In this document: in pieces, positions 9,959-20,414 of the stretch | Layout: each line of letters opens with the position of its first letter | How positions within the stretch are numbered: position 1 is the first letter of the stretch | Assembly (NCBI GenBank): GCA_010093685.1 | Contig: MU006217.1 | Location: 1,471,644 to 1,535,643 of the forward strand | DNA from: Ophiobolus disseminans | Lineage: Eukaryota > Ascomycota > Dothideomycetes > Pleosporales > Phaeosphaeriaceae | Direction of reading: 5' to 3' | DNA length: 64,000 bases | The notes under the pieces: generated by a model | Seen by the model: only the letters and a program-made list of their open reading frames with translations | Told to the model about the DNA's origin: nothing | Database searches by the model: none | Made by a program: the position numbers and the translations under genes

Positions 9959-10660
9959 CTAGTTTTCCGAAAGCTCAGCCGCCAGCTCCTCTCCCGCCTC
10001 TGCTGCTGCGGCAAGGCGCACGGCAGCGAGACTGACATTGGTATCTTTCATGGCCTTTAGGACAGTGCTGTCTTCGGTAATCGCCCGGGGACCACGGTTG
10101 GCGCAAGGAGCATCCTTCGCCCACAGGTGTGTGCCGAAACAATTGAAGCACACCTGGGCACGCCCATGCCCATGAGGACGGCACGCTGAGCGCGAGTGCG
10201 AATATTTGTCTGGGGGTTCGGGCACCAAAGCCAGACCGTCGCAGCTACCTTCGCCGCGATTGTTGTTGCCATCATCGGTCGTCGTGGTAGTCGGAGGCTT
10301 CGTGTCGCCGTGTTACGTAGCTGTACGCCTCTTCTTGCGATAGGTAACAACCTTGGAAGGTTGCCGGCCTCAACATCGCATTCCTAAACATGCGCATCTT
10401 GTCCTTGACATCCATGAGTCATCTTTGATATTCCTGGACCTTCTTGCCCTTACCCGGGAAGCGCTGTCGCAAGTTGACGTACCAGGTCGCTTGTCGCAAT
10501 CGACTGCGCTGGGGGCGGTGGTGTTCGCGGCGGTGGCATGGTATCCGCGAAGGACCGGAGAGGGTCGGCCGGAGGCACATACGATCCGAGCTAAGTGCTG
10601 CTGTTCCTGATTGTTGTATTCGGAGCTTTGGCATGCTGGCTGGGGAGACAAAGTTCATCC
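9959..10660 (-). pseudogene. Degenerate coding region with a zinc-knuckle-like motif
   Basis: Coding-like segments on the minus strand in changing frames. From the 5' side they are a Pro-rich stretch (about 10590-10480), a helical basic segment KDKMRMFRNAMLRPATFQG (about 10410-10350), and a terminal frame (10228-9959) containing VCFNCFGTHLWAKDAPC, followed by an Ala/Glu-rich tail. The C-x2-C-x3-H-x7-C spacing resembles, without matching, a retroelement gag zinc knuckle. Several stops and frame changes separate the pieces, so no intact gene can be built. It may be a retrotransposon gag relic or an old host gene. Confidence 0.35.
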
Positions 10661-11298
10661 TCGGTGTTCATGTCCTTGATGCGCTTCTGCAAGCCCTTGG
10701 TCTTGTACATATGTACCTAGGTAGCGCGTGAAACTCCTTCATAGCGGGGAGTCTATACGCTTAATGTAGATTAGGTATTACCTCTATAATTGCTTGCGCG
10801 TGTAGAATTTTTGCTTAATACTTTTGCAAAGCACTGTACTCGGAACAATCACCTCCATTGTAACTGACCGGTCGATCAGAGTGGTGGTGGTGTGCACGTG
10901 GGGAAGGCTAAAGTTTGCGGTACAAGCTCTTGTCGGTTGGAACTGGCGCCTCGGCAGGGACATTCGTCCGCCCATCTAGACCTCCACTTCCAGGCCGGTA
11001 AATCTTTCGGGGTAAACGCTAACACAAACTTGTGTCAGTTACGCGAAACAGCTGAATCGAGACAGACACAGCATCTTCTCTCTCTTTTGATTGCTCTTCC
11101 TTGGACGCGGGCGTCAAGGATGTTCAGCCCAAATATCGGCCTCTCCAACTGGGTGGAGGGGTACTTAACGAGCTCGAGGCTGCTCCGTGTTGAGCCATTT
11201 CCAGACTCAACGCCAAAATTTTCTACTTGAAAGGCTCGTCTCGACGTTGTCGCAACCAGGAAACGACTGGTATTTTGCTTCTATTCCCTCCAAAGAGT

Positions 11299-13140
11299 AT
11301 GAATTACAATATCTCTACGCCGAGTCCTGGCAATGTAATAACTCCGCTTGGTTGGAAGGCGGAATGGAGTCCAGAATATGCGAGATAGTAAGCTCTCCCA
11401 CAATGAATGGCACAATACTACAACCTGAACACTATCGGTGTGTCTTCCGAGTCATCAAAGATGTTCGGGCTTCTACACCATCTTCAACAAATAAGTGTTG
11501 TGCCTAAGTACTACAGCCGGACAAGGCTTGAAAAATATAACAGCGAAGATGAAGCTTACGCATTTAGTTTCTACGTCAATATAAACACCAAGGAAAGCAC
11601 ATGGGTTCTACCCGCTGCTCCACCTCCATTGCAACAACCTCAGCGCCTCCCTCAGAGAAAGCCTGTTCCTACACAGCTTTCGCAACCGCAACCGCAACCG
11701 CAACCTCAGATCATAGCCCCAGTTGCTCAGAGAGCTTTTGTCGAGAGTTATGCTACTCAGCCACCACAGATCAGTACAGGATACTTCCCGACCGTACAAA
11801 GTCCGACGATCCAGCCGCAGCCGCAATACGTACAATCTCCAGCACCATCGCATCAGCAGAACCCTCAGCAACAATTTCCTCAAGCTCCTCAGCAGCAACT
11901 CAGTTATACCCAGTCCCCCGCCCCCGTTCAGCCATTGCCGCAACAGCAACATGCGCCGGTACACGTGCCTCAACCACAATATAGTCAGCTTCCAATAGCT
12001 GTTCAAACTGAGCCATCTTTGCAACAGCATAAGCAGCCACCACAACAGCAGTATCCCCAGCCGCATCAATACGCTCAACAACAACCTTATCCGACTCCGC
12101 CAGCAAGCGGAGGGCAACAGTATTCACCTTTCCCGATTCCAGGACAACAAGGACAGCAGAATAACTTTGGTCCTGGTATCGCCACCCCAAACAGTAATCA
12201 CATGTCACTAGTCAACCAACAACAATACCCCCAATTGCAACAGACATTCAGTCCACCTGCTACACCTATCTCCCCCAACCCTCAGCAACCAATGTATACG
12301 CCAATGAATACAAACCCTAACGCTCGTCTTGCTTCTCCACAAGGAAATGTCTTGTATTCTGTACCGCAGCAGCATGGCTTCCAGGGTCAGCCACAACCTC
12401 AGCCGCAGTATCAACCTATACAACCTCAACATCAGAGCCAGTCGCATCCTCAGTATGCGATGCAGCAACCTCAACGTCAAGCACAACAACCCCCGAACCA
12501 AGTACAGCCGAATCGCCGCACTTCAATGGTGGGAAGTAGTTTGATGGGTGGCAGCATGATGAACAAAATGTCCTCCAAATTTACCCAGCTGCAAAAAGGT
12601 GTTAGCGGCGCTCCGCCCACGGCCGCCAATTCAAACGGCAAAGCTCCAGCAGACTGGAAGAAATGGGCAAAACGAGGAGCAATCGGCGTAGCCGGGATAG
12701 GAGCCTTGGCACTCGGCGTTGATGCTGCCGGCGATATGTTCTCTGGCGCCGAAGCTCTTGGTGGAGGCGGAGACTTTAGCGGAGGTGGTGATATGTTCGG
12801 AGGAGGTGAAGACTTCAGTGGTGGCGGTGAGGACTTCAGTGGTGGCGGCTACGACGGTGGCGGCGATGCTGCTGCTGCTATGGATGCACAAACGGCCGTG
12901 GATGCCAGTAATGCGCAGCTAGGCATGGAACAGATGGGCCAGGAGAATGCTATGATGCTTACAGACCCTGTGGGTACGGAATGTAAGTTGCATAGCATCT
13001 TTCTCTTTTGGTGTCATGGATGACTCCTAGCCACTACTTCAGCGCACTCTTCCTCGTTAGAATCGACTGCTAACTGCCTGACAGATACGGCGGCCGCCAC
13101 CGACGCCCAGGTTAACGATTTTACCTATTCCCTGGTTTGA
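11299..13140 (+). CDS. WW-domain protein with long Q/P-rich region and Gly-rich tail
   Basis: Three exons: 11299-11387, 11568-12982 and 13085-13140 (519 residues). The first intron (180 nt) lies inside the WW domain. Splicing joins GWKAEWSPEYAR to YFYVNINTKESTWVLP and restores both tryptophans, the aromatic centre and the final proline, which strongly supports the junction. The second intron (102 nt, donor GTAAGT) replaces a read-through end with EYTAAATDAQVNDFTYSLV. After the WW domain (about 18-46) comes a Gln/Pro-rich segment of some 330 residues, then a basic stretch (KKWAKRGAIG), a short hydrophobic segment and a tail rich in GGG-[DE]-[DM]-F units. WW domains bind proline motifs, so self-association or adaptor function is likely; the partner is unknown. 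Confidence 0.8.
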
Positions 13141-13261
13141 AACGGCAATCAGCGATGATACCAGGTCCTACTATCACGAGCAACAGATTTCAACTTTGAC
13201 ATGTACCACATACAGTTATGTAAATCTATTACTTATGCATTCATCATTCTCCCTCGCGCTT

Positions 13262-13918
13262 TTAACGACGGTCTCCATATCGCCTCGAAGCACCGTGAGG
13301 GTTCTGTCCACCGCCGCCGGGTGGGTTGAACATCGTCCGAAGCCCTCCTTCCGTAACGTTGTTTTGAGCATGCCCGTCTCCACTATGAAACTGCACGGCT
13401 TCAGGATATGGGCTGATGATGATTCTCCGTCCAAGCGATACCGACCTATTCAAATGGTAGTAGCGGTCCTTGGCAAATCGATACGACCAAGGATGCAATA
13501 TATCACGGAAGGCTTCGTATTCCTCTTCTCTGGAAATTGGCCAGCGCCCGTAGTGATCTAGCACTTTGTTTGCCAAATCCTTCCACATCATCACTCTGCC
13601 ATCCATAGCTCTCGCCTGAAATGCGTTTCCGTCGAAGGCCCAAGCGTTGCCGTGACTATCTGGGTTTTGGCATCGACAAAGCGAATTGACAATAAGGCCA
13701 GCAGTGCGGTCAAGTCGTGTTCCATAGTAGTGTGGGTCTCCAGGTCGCACGATCATGGTTTGGGATGGCACGTTTGTGTCAGTAGGTTGGTTCGGCGGTG
13801 CGCCTGGCCTGGGGCCTTGCACTCGAGTTGGTTGACACGCGCCACTTCCAGTCACGAAGGTCCTTCCGAACTGAGCATCTTGGTGTGATCCTCTGTATGA
13901 GTTACGGCTTGGGTACAT
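13262..13918 (-). CDS. Uncharacterised PH/SHG/DGH-family protein, copy C (218 aa)
   Basis: Third local member of the family, on the opposite strand. The order of conserved blocks is the same: RPGDPHYYGTR, LCRCQNPDSHGNAW, GRVMMWKDLANKVLDHYGR, FHSGDGH, then VTEGGLRTMF before a Gly-rich, basic end. The N-terminus (MYPSRNSYRG) resembles the interrupted upstream start of copy B. No signal peptide, membrane segment or intron. Function unknown. The conserved Cys/His pattern suggests a metal-binding domain (inference). Confidence 0.75.
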   Translation of the reverse strand: MYPSRNSYRGSHQDAQFGRTFVTGSGACQPTRVQGPRPGAPPNQPTDTNVPSQTMIVRPGDPHYYGTRLDRTAGLIVNSLCRCQNPDSHGNAWAFDGNAFQARAMDGRVMMWKDLANKVLDHYGRWPISREEEYEAFRDILHPWSYRFAKDRYYHLNRSVSLGRRIIISPYPEAVQFHSGDGHAQNNVTEGGLRTMFNPPGGGGQNPHGASRRYGDRR

Positions 13919-14050
13919 ATTGATTAAGGTGTAGTTATCCTAGTGGAAGTTGTTGATTGGTGGTTGGTGCTGTAATACGTCGACTAGGAGTTGCTGGTGG
14001 ATGCTGGTAAAGTGTTGTAAGGTTAAGAAGAAGCGAACACGGGGTAGTGG

Positions 14051-14057
14051 TTTTATA
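14051..14057 (-). promoter_or_regulatory. TATA box of family copy C
   Basis: TATAAAA on the minus strand, 133 bases before the ATG at 13918. It is identical to the element upstream of copy B. Confidence 0.55.
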
Positions 14058-14477
14058 CGAGCCGGCATTCAGTTTCGAGGCCGTGTGAACGCAGTTGTCA
14101 CTGGCCGATCTCATTCATTTGAACACACGAATATGTAGCGATTTTCATGCGCCGATACTGTACATGCCAAGTAAGATTCAATGTAAAGACACAGGCAGTA
14201 TGAAAGAATGGAAATTTTGAAAAAATTCCATGGCTATGTATGCCTCTCTTCGTCTTCCTGACGCACATTCAAGAGGACCACTAGAAAGCCCGCAACGTCA
14301 CATGGACGCTCGAATCTGTCAAATGATAATATTCACATCTTGTCAACGGTTTAGATGAAGCGAACTTCGGCGTTGTGTAATTCCTTGACCTGTTACACAT
14401 GAGCGCGTGATCAATTTCTCACAACGGAGCCATCATTGTGATGCGGTATTAAAGCAACTTGACGAACGTCTCTGCTT

Positions 14478-14855
14478 GTGTTCAATACACCCCTCCATTT
14501 CCTGCTTCACATATATCCAAATCACAGCATCTACAATTTCCACATAGTGTACACAGATCTGACGGGATCCCAACAGGACGCAGAGCTCGAGGTATATGGC
14601 CCGCGCATTGATGTGCGTGAATATACAAAGCAGATGCTACATCCGCCCGAAGGGGCGATCTGCACCATCTGCCTGGCGGAATTTGGCTCGGATTCACATG
14701 AGTCGTCGTGCCGTCAGTTGCTCGAGTGCTTGCACCTCTTCCACTGGGAATGTCTTGACTGCCTTTTGAATGGCTCGTATGTCAGAAGCATACTCTGTCC
14801 TAACTGTCGGAAGTTTATATGCGAACCTCGACCTCGCCGTCTCAGACAGTACTAA
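14478..14855 (+). CDS. RING-finger protein (probable small E3 ubiquitin ligase)
   Basis: The end of the frame holds a RING-H2-type pattern: CTIC, then ECLHLFHWEC, then LCPNC. This gives C-x2-C ... C-x-H-x2-H-x2-C ... C-x2-C, the eight zinc ligands of a RING. Such domains recruit E2 ubiquitin-conjugating enzymes. The start is uncertain. The frame is open from 14478 but has no ATG until 14632, only a few residues before the RING, so an upstream exon is likely. The sequence before the RING has no recognisable domain or clear membrane segment. The protein ends with a basic tail. Confidence 0.6.
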   Translation: MFNTPLHFLLHIYPNHSIYNFHIVYTDLTGSQQDAELEVYGPRIDVREYTKQMLHPPEGAICTICLAEFGSDSHESSCRQLLECLHLFHWECLDCLLNGSYVRSILCPNCRKFICEPRPRRLRQY

Positions 14856-15809
14856 GAAGTACCGAGAGGCCATGGGTGGTGCGCGACGAAGAGTTTTCCT
14901 TGTGGTACATGCTGATGTAGATGCAGTATGGAACAGTTAGTTGATCTTCGGCTAGATGGATAGATAGGCTAGTATAATTCAGGGTATTCCGATGTCTTCA
15001 TGCTCTTTCGTCGCTCGTCGAGAATGAAGTCGCACGCGTGTCGACAACGCTACGCGTCATCAGAAAGTGGTTACTTTATCGACAAATCTTTGTAGAATCT
15101 GGAACTATGTACGTGTGGAGACATGCAACATGTGAGCGGTGGTTGTCGCGATGAGGTTGGTACGGTACCTAGGAGATGCAGGTGCACGGGTGAGGCTCAC
15201 GAAAGACCTCGGGATGCCAAGGAAGCCACGTATGTAAAGACCAACAGTATAAACTTAGAATTTGCAGGAGACTGTCAGTCAAAAGCTGTGGAGTAAAATT
15301 ACAGTGATAGAGCTGCAACATACTCTAAGACACACAATTAGCAAAGGTTCAACACATGAAATGGGTGTGAGATTCTCCAGCCTTTCGTCGCGCTAGCTTT
15401 GTCAGCACCGCGTGCCAAATCTGTTCACGAGTGCCTCTCAATCTCATCTCCCGAGGTCCTTCGCATCAAATAGCAATTCCACTATAACTTCCTAACACAC
15501 CAAAAAAACTTCTTCGCGACTACTGTACAGTATTTGCTGAAGGCACGACCTCAAGCACGTGGTGCTCTCGCGTAGCATCGTACTCCACATATGACTCAAA
15601 CGAAGTATTGCGCCATTTTAAAGCACAAATGATTTGACCATGTGAAGCTGTAGCATATTTCAACGCGAAGTAAATGCAGGCGCCGACAAGATCTGAAGGG
15701 CGCAAGGGCGGACCCATGCCATCACCTCCAAAACCACGGCCCCACCTGGGCACAGCATCATCATAACTTCACCTACACAATTTCTAAATAACACACAACA
15801 TAACCAAAA
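14856..15809. other. Intergenic between RING and GNAT genes
   Basis: A 77-codon minus-strand frame at 15753-15520 ends only 57 bases from the GNAT start and has no known domain; I do not count it as a gene. Otherwise nothing is seen. Confidence 0.45.
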
Positions 15810-16525
15810 ATGCCTCCATCCTACCCCTTCGCCTCCGCGCGCCTAACATACCGCTCCATCCGCGCCGCCGACACCGCAATCTTCAACGCCATCAACGCCG
15901 ACACCCATGGCTTCATAAACAGCAACATGGCCAACATTCACCTACCCAGCGACACCGATGCCTCGGATTTCATGAAGCACTGCGCTGAGAAATGCTTACT
16001 TGGCGCCGTAATTTGGCTTCCACACGCCGAGGGCATTAACAACGAAGAGATCAAAGAACTCAAGCAAAAGAGCACGTATGGCGAAGCTATGGTCGAAGAG
16101 TATGGAGTCGCAATAGGAGAAATACATTTAAGTAGGTTGGCGCCGGATAGCGTGCATCACCGCTTCACTGAGATTGGGCTCGATGTACTGCCGGAGTATC
16201 AGGGAAAAGGGTATGGTGGTGAAGCTATCACGTGGGCGTTGGATTATGCGTTTCGAAGAGCGGGATTGCATCGGGTATGCTGAATTCAATCATGGTATGC
16301 ACATATGCTGACGGCAAATAGGTTCGCATACGCGCATTCGAGTACAATGCGGGTGCTGTGCGGTTGTATGAGAGGTTGGGATTTAGGCATGAAGGGAGAG
16401 AGCGGGAGGGGATTTGGCATGAGGGGAGGTGGTGGGATGGTATCGAGATGAGTATGTTGGAGGATGAGTGGAGGGAGATACAGAAGGAGAAGGACGAGGA
16501 GAAGGCGAGAAATGAGGAAGTGTGA
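15810..16525 (+). CDS. GNAT-family N-acetyltransferase
   Basis: Two exons, 15810-16274 and 16322-16525, with a 47-nt intron; 222 residues. The acetyl-CoA loop is QGKGYGGEA (the Q-x2-G-x-G/A motif), preceded by the beta strand IGLDVLPEY. The second exon supplies the C-terminal GNAT strand and helix (FEYNAGAVRLYERLGF), then REGIWHEGRWWDGIEMSML, typical of RimJ/RimL-like members that acetylate amines of proteins or small molecules. Without the intron the frame stops directly after HRV and loses this half, so splicing is needed. The acceptor substrate is unknown. A charged, Glu/Lys-rich tail ends the protein. It converges on the GH2 gene, with 136 bases between the stop codons. Confidence 0.88.
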
Positions 16526-16661
16526 ATGCACTTCCAAGTTTCGTGGCCAATTTACGCATGCCTTTTGAAGTCTGCAAAGTACTGTGCAAGATGCATGAAG
16601 TTGTTAAAACTCCACTATTGTTTGACCATCACGTAAGTACATTGTGTATCCATCAGCCTCC

Positions 16662-19156
16662 CTACAGCATTCCAATCTGCAACCCCTCCAAACTCTGATC
16701 GCCCATGCCAACATTTTGACTAGCATGTGCCGCTCTTTTGGCTGCAGTCTCATACAGCGCAAAAACATCTGCCTTCCACTGAGCCTCGTCCATGCGAATG
16801 ACGCGTCTATCGTAAGTCATCAAGCCGTTGACTTCGCCCTCCACATCGGTCGTCTGCGTCCACACGCCACCCGAGCAGGCATACAGCTCAGTCTGTTCAC
16901 GCAGCTCACTGAGAAGCTTGTGGGTGCGATAGTTCCATGCGATCGTGTCGTTCGTGAGCTCGTAGGAGGTTTGTTTAGATAAGTCGGGGTACCAGGTGCT
17001 ATCATGCATTAGTATCTTGTCGTATACTTGTGAGGCTGTTCGTGACTGTACGAGATATACAAAGTAACATCGTTTCGAGTACATTTGGAGCCCTGTTCAG
17101 GGAGTACATGAGGAAGGGATAAACTTACTGTCCTGGAGCGTACTGTCCAACGCCGCCAAATTCGCCCTGCAATGCTATACGACCTGAGTCATATGCCGCT
17201 AAACCACTTGTTGCGGACCAAAATGGCGTCCCGCACTGTGGCGTAGAGTAATGATGGTTGTCATCAAAGTCCCCGGCTCCATGATCAGCCCATCCGCTGA
17301 CCGCATTAACCAAACGCGTAGGATCAAGGCTCTTTACGAGGTCTGTAAGTCTGAACTCAGGTAAGCCCTTAGTATCTTGTCCCCATTCTTCATTGTAGAT
17401 AGTCCATGCAAAGATACTGGTGTAGCTTTTGAGTTGCTCAACGAGCATGGCCAGCTGTCGATCGAACTCTTTCTGCTGCTCAGGACCTTCTAGTCGTATA
17501 ATGTAACATTGGTTTCCAGGATCAGGTAGGTCCGGACGCAACGAGGGCATGTCCTGGATGACGAGCAATCCCAGTTCTACAAATCGACTTAGTTAGCAAT
17601 CTTCAATTAATTTAGTAAGATGGAAATCGTGGCGCATCACACCACATCTGTAACGGCAGACAATGGTCCCCATGAGCGATGCAAAGACCACAAGGGACTA
17701 TATGATATAGCAAATTCGTTTGTACGTACCATCGCAAGCCTTATAAAACAATGCAGGCTCTACCTTAATGTGCTTGCGCACCGTGTTAATACCGACACGC
17801 TTCAGGACCTTCAGATCGAACACCATGGCTTCGACGCTGGGTGGCGTATATATGCCTGCGACAAATCAGCGAACATCACTTGCTCGCCAACGACGAGAAC
17901 TCTCACCATCAGGCCAAAATCCCTGGTCAAGAGGGCCGAACGGGAATATGAACTTGTTATCTATGCAAGCAGTCAGCAAGTGGCGTGGATCAACTTGGTA
18001 GATCAACACGCACTCAGTAAAGGACGCTGGATGCCGTTGATCACGCCTCTGGAAACGGTTCGGAAGCCAGTGTAGCTTTGGATTGTATCACTCCCAAGCT
18101 TTACCGTGATGTTGTACAACCTCGGCGTATCTGGATGCCATAGCTCTGGATTCTTCACAGTGAAAACGAAAGGAGCGCCACTAATTCCGGTTGCAGTGGC
18201 TTTTACGTCTGGCGTGTCTGGCTCGTAGATAGTTACCTCGACCGTGCTACTGAAGTTTGTGCTTCCGTGCACAGTGACGTTGACTAGTAGGTGTTAGTAC
18301 AGGCCAATTCAGACAGACTATCAAGGTACCTTTGCCGTCCATCTCAGCGACTAAGTCTAGTTTGGTGACGTGTTCGACTGGTGCAGACTCGAGCCAGACT
18401 GTTTGCCAGATGCCGCTGCAGGGCGTGTACCAGATCATTCCGCCGCGATTCAAGGTCTGCTTTCCTACTGGAATCTGCGTGCGATCTTGGTCAGTGGGAT
18501 CAAAGACATGGACGATACTATTACACTTCCGTAAGTCTGGTTCATTGCACTAATTCCGAACGCACTTACAGCTCGTTTGATCCGCTCGCATTGAGATATG
18601 GCGTCACATCGACAGAAAACTCGAAATACCCTCCTCGATGGAAGGTAGCATTGTGGCCGTTGACAAAGACGGTGGCTTCATAGTCGACTGCCCCGAAGTT
18701 TAGCAGGACTCGATCGGTAACCAGCCAGTCTAAAGGTATGTCGAAGGAGGTTTGATACCATGAATAAATATGCCGCTTTCCAGTAACTCCTATCATCAGA
18801 GTGAGCAAATCGCGCGTCGAGCAGACCTAGAGTGTCTTACCAGATAATGCGCTTTCGAGACAGAAGGGAACCAGGACAGGCTTCTCAAGTCTCTGTCCAA
18901 ATGGCGGTGATTTGATGTCACCTTCGGTCCCGTTTCGGTATCGCCACACGCCATTAAGATTTTTCCAATTCGATCGTTGCAAACGAGGTCGTGGATACTC
19001 GGGCCATGGATTGGTCCCGACTGTGTCCGTCCATGGGGTGTCGAGCGGGGTCGGTCCAATCTTGTAGTCGGTATCGTTGTTTTGGCTGGGGATGACTGTC
19101 GCAGCAATGGTGAGGGAAGCAAGCCAAACTGCCCCAAGCCCAAAAGCCAATCTCAT
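16662..19156 (-). CDS. Secreted glycoside hydrolase family 2 enzyme (beta-galactosidase/beta-glucuronidase type)
   Basis: Eight exons reconstructed by frame and domain continuity: 19156-18841, 18789-18570, 18517-18330, 18283-18014, 17960-17907, 17855-17730, 17576-17129 and 16998-16662. They give 652 residues. A signal peptide (about 1-20) is followed by the sugar-binding domain (YPRPRLQRSNWKNLNGVW, SWYQTSFDIP, VFVNGHNATFHRGGY), the immunoglobulin-like domain and the TIM barrel (FPFGPLDQGFWPDG, GINTVRKHIKVEP). Glu454 in YNEEWG is the expected acid/base and Glu530 in LQGEFGG the nucleophile. The C-terminal part has GGVWTQTTDVEGEVNGLM, usual for this clade. It probably acts outside the cell on plant or fungal glycans; the exact sugar is not predictable. 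The last two introns (153 and 130 nt) are longer than the rest, and the last junction is the least certain. Confidence 0.88.
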
Positions 19157-20414
19157 GCTGGACGTGCTCCGCTGGTGATCAACGCAAAGGAATTTTCGAA
19201 TTATGCTTAGATTCGTGGGTTCGACTGAGCAGGATCTGAACCAGATATTTAAAGTCCTTGGTACCAGATGACAGCATAGCCCCAAGGTTACCTGTAAAGG
19301 CTGCATGCTGCATTTCTTGGCCTGGAGTCTAGCGGCGGGCGTGGCTGCACGGCTAGTTGATCACTGCATCCCCAATATTCCGCGGCATCATTGCGACCCT
19401 GCCAGAAAGAAGTCATTCGGTGTGGCCTCCTGACTGCTGCTGCATTGTGAAGGTAGATACCGCTGCGCTTGGAATTCAGAGTGGAGCCATGGCAACCGCG
19501 GGAGTGTCGTCGAAGGAGCACCCCCAATTAATTCGACAGTGTAAGCTGATGCTTGAGTTGCACAACAACGTCGTAGATGCATTCAGTCTGCGAGGCGTCA
19601 GATGAGTGCTTGCATCGTGAGGGGAAGATGGATGGCCGCCCTGCCCTGATCGGCGCCCTCGGCTCATGGTGGGCTGGTGGCTGCTTGAAGCTTCGCACCC
19701 CAGTCCAACCCCATCACGCTGACCATTTCAATCAGCCTTGCAGGTCGGGTGCGTTCGCAAATGCATACAGAAAGTCGTGGCAGTCCTTGAGATGTTGTGT
19801 GCCGTGGGAAGGCATAACGTGAGTGCGCTAGAAAGTATAGGTTGAGGCGAAGTACAAGGCTTGCAGAAACCTTCGTCGTGGGGTTCGTTTCCTTTGCGAC
19901 GCGTACCGTGAGAACCTTGGAAGAGTGTTGTGGGCTAGAAACTACCTCACGTGCATCGTGAAAACCATGATATGGAACGTAAAAGCAGCAATTTGGTGAA
20001 AGCTAACGCCGGTATCTTCATAATAGCAATTAACGTCGAGGGGTATACAGCAGGAAGAACTATCGCTATCGCTCGTTGCACGGCATGCCGAAGCCCCAAC
20101 AACATATAAACATACACAGCCGCGCTCGTGCACTGCTTCACAAAGCACGCCGTGTTGTTCCCTTCTCAGCCCTGCAGTCTTCCGTCGTACTTTGTACTTC
20201 TCCGTTCAATGTGAAAGCTGTTCGCATGATACGTGCGTGCGCTACCTTCCCGATCTTGCCGTCGACGTGACACCCTAGCCCCGTCCCCGGGTCCTAATTG
20301 TAATGGCCCAGCAGGGTGTCAAACTATCTCGAGCAGTGTGACACACGGATGGTTTGCCCGTTTCGGACAGCTGCTCATCCCTACGCATGACGCATTGCAT
20401 GCCCGCTGGTTCGC
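19157..20414. other. Intergenic, 1.26 kb, no gene seen
   Basis: Contains the promoter of the GH2 gene and the 3' end of the pseudokinase gene. The short frames present on both strands carry no recognisable domain. Confidence 0.55.

Noticed and set aside
15520..15753. 77-codon minus-strand frame next to the GNAT gene
   Set aside because: Only 57 bases from the GNAT ATG, no known domain and no upstream promoter room. It may be real but is not supported.
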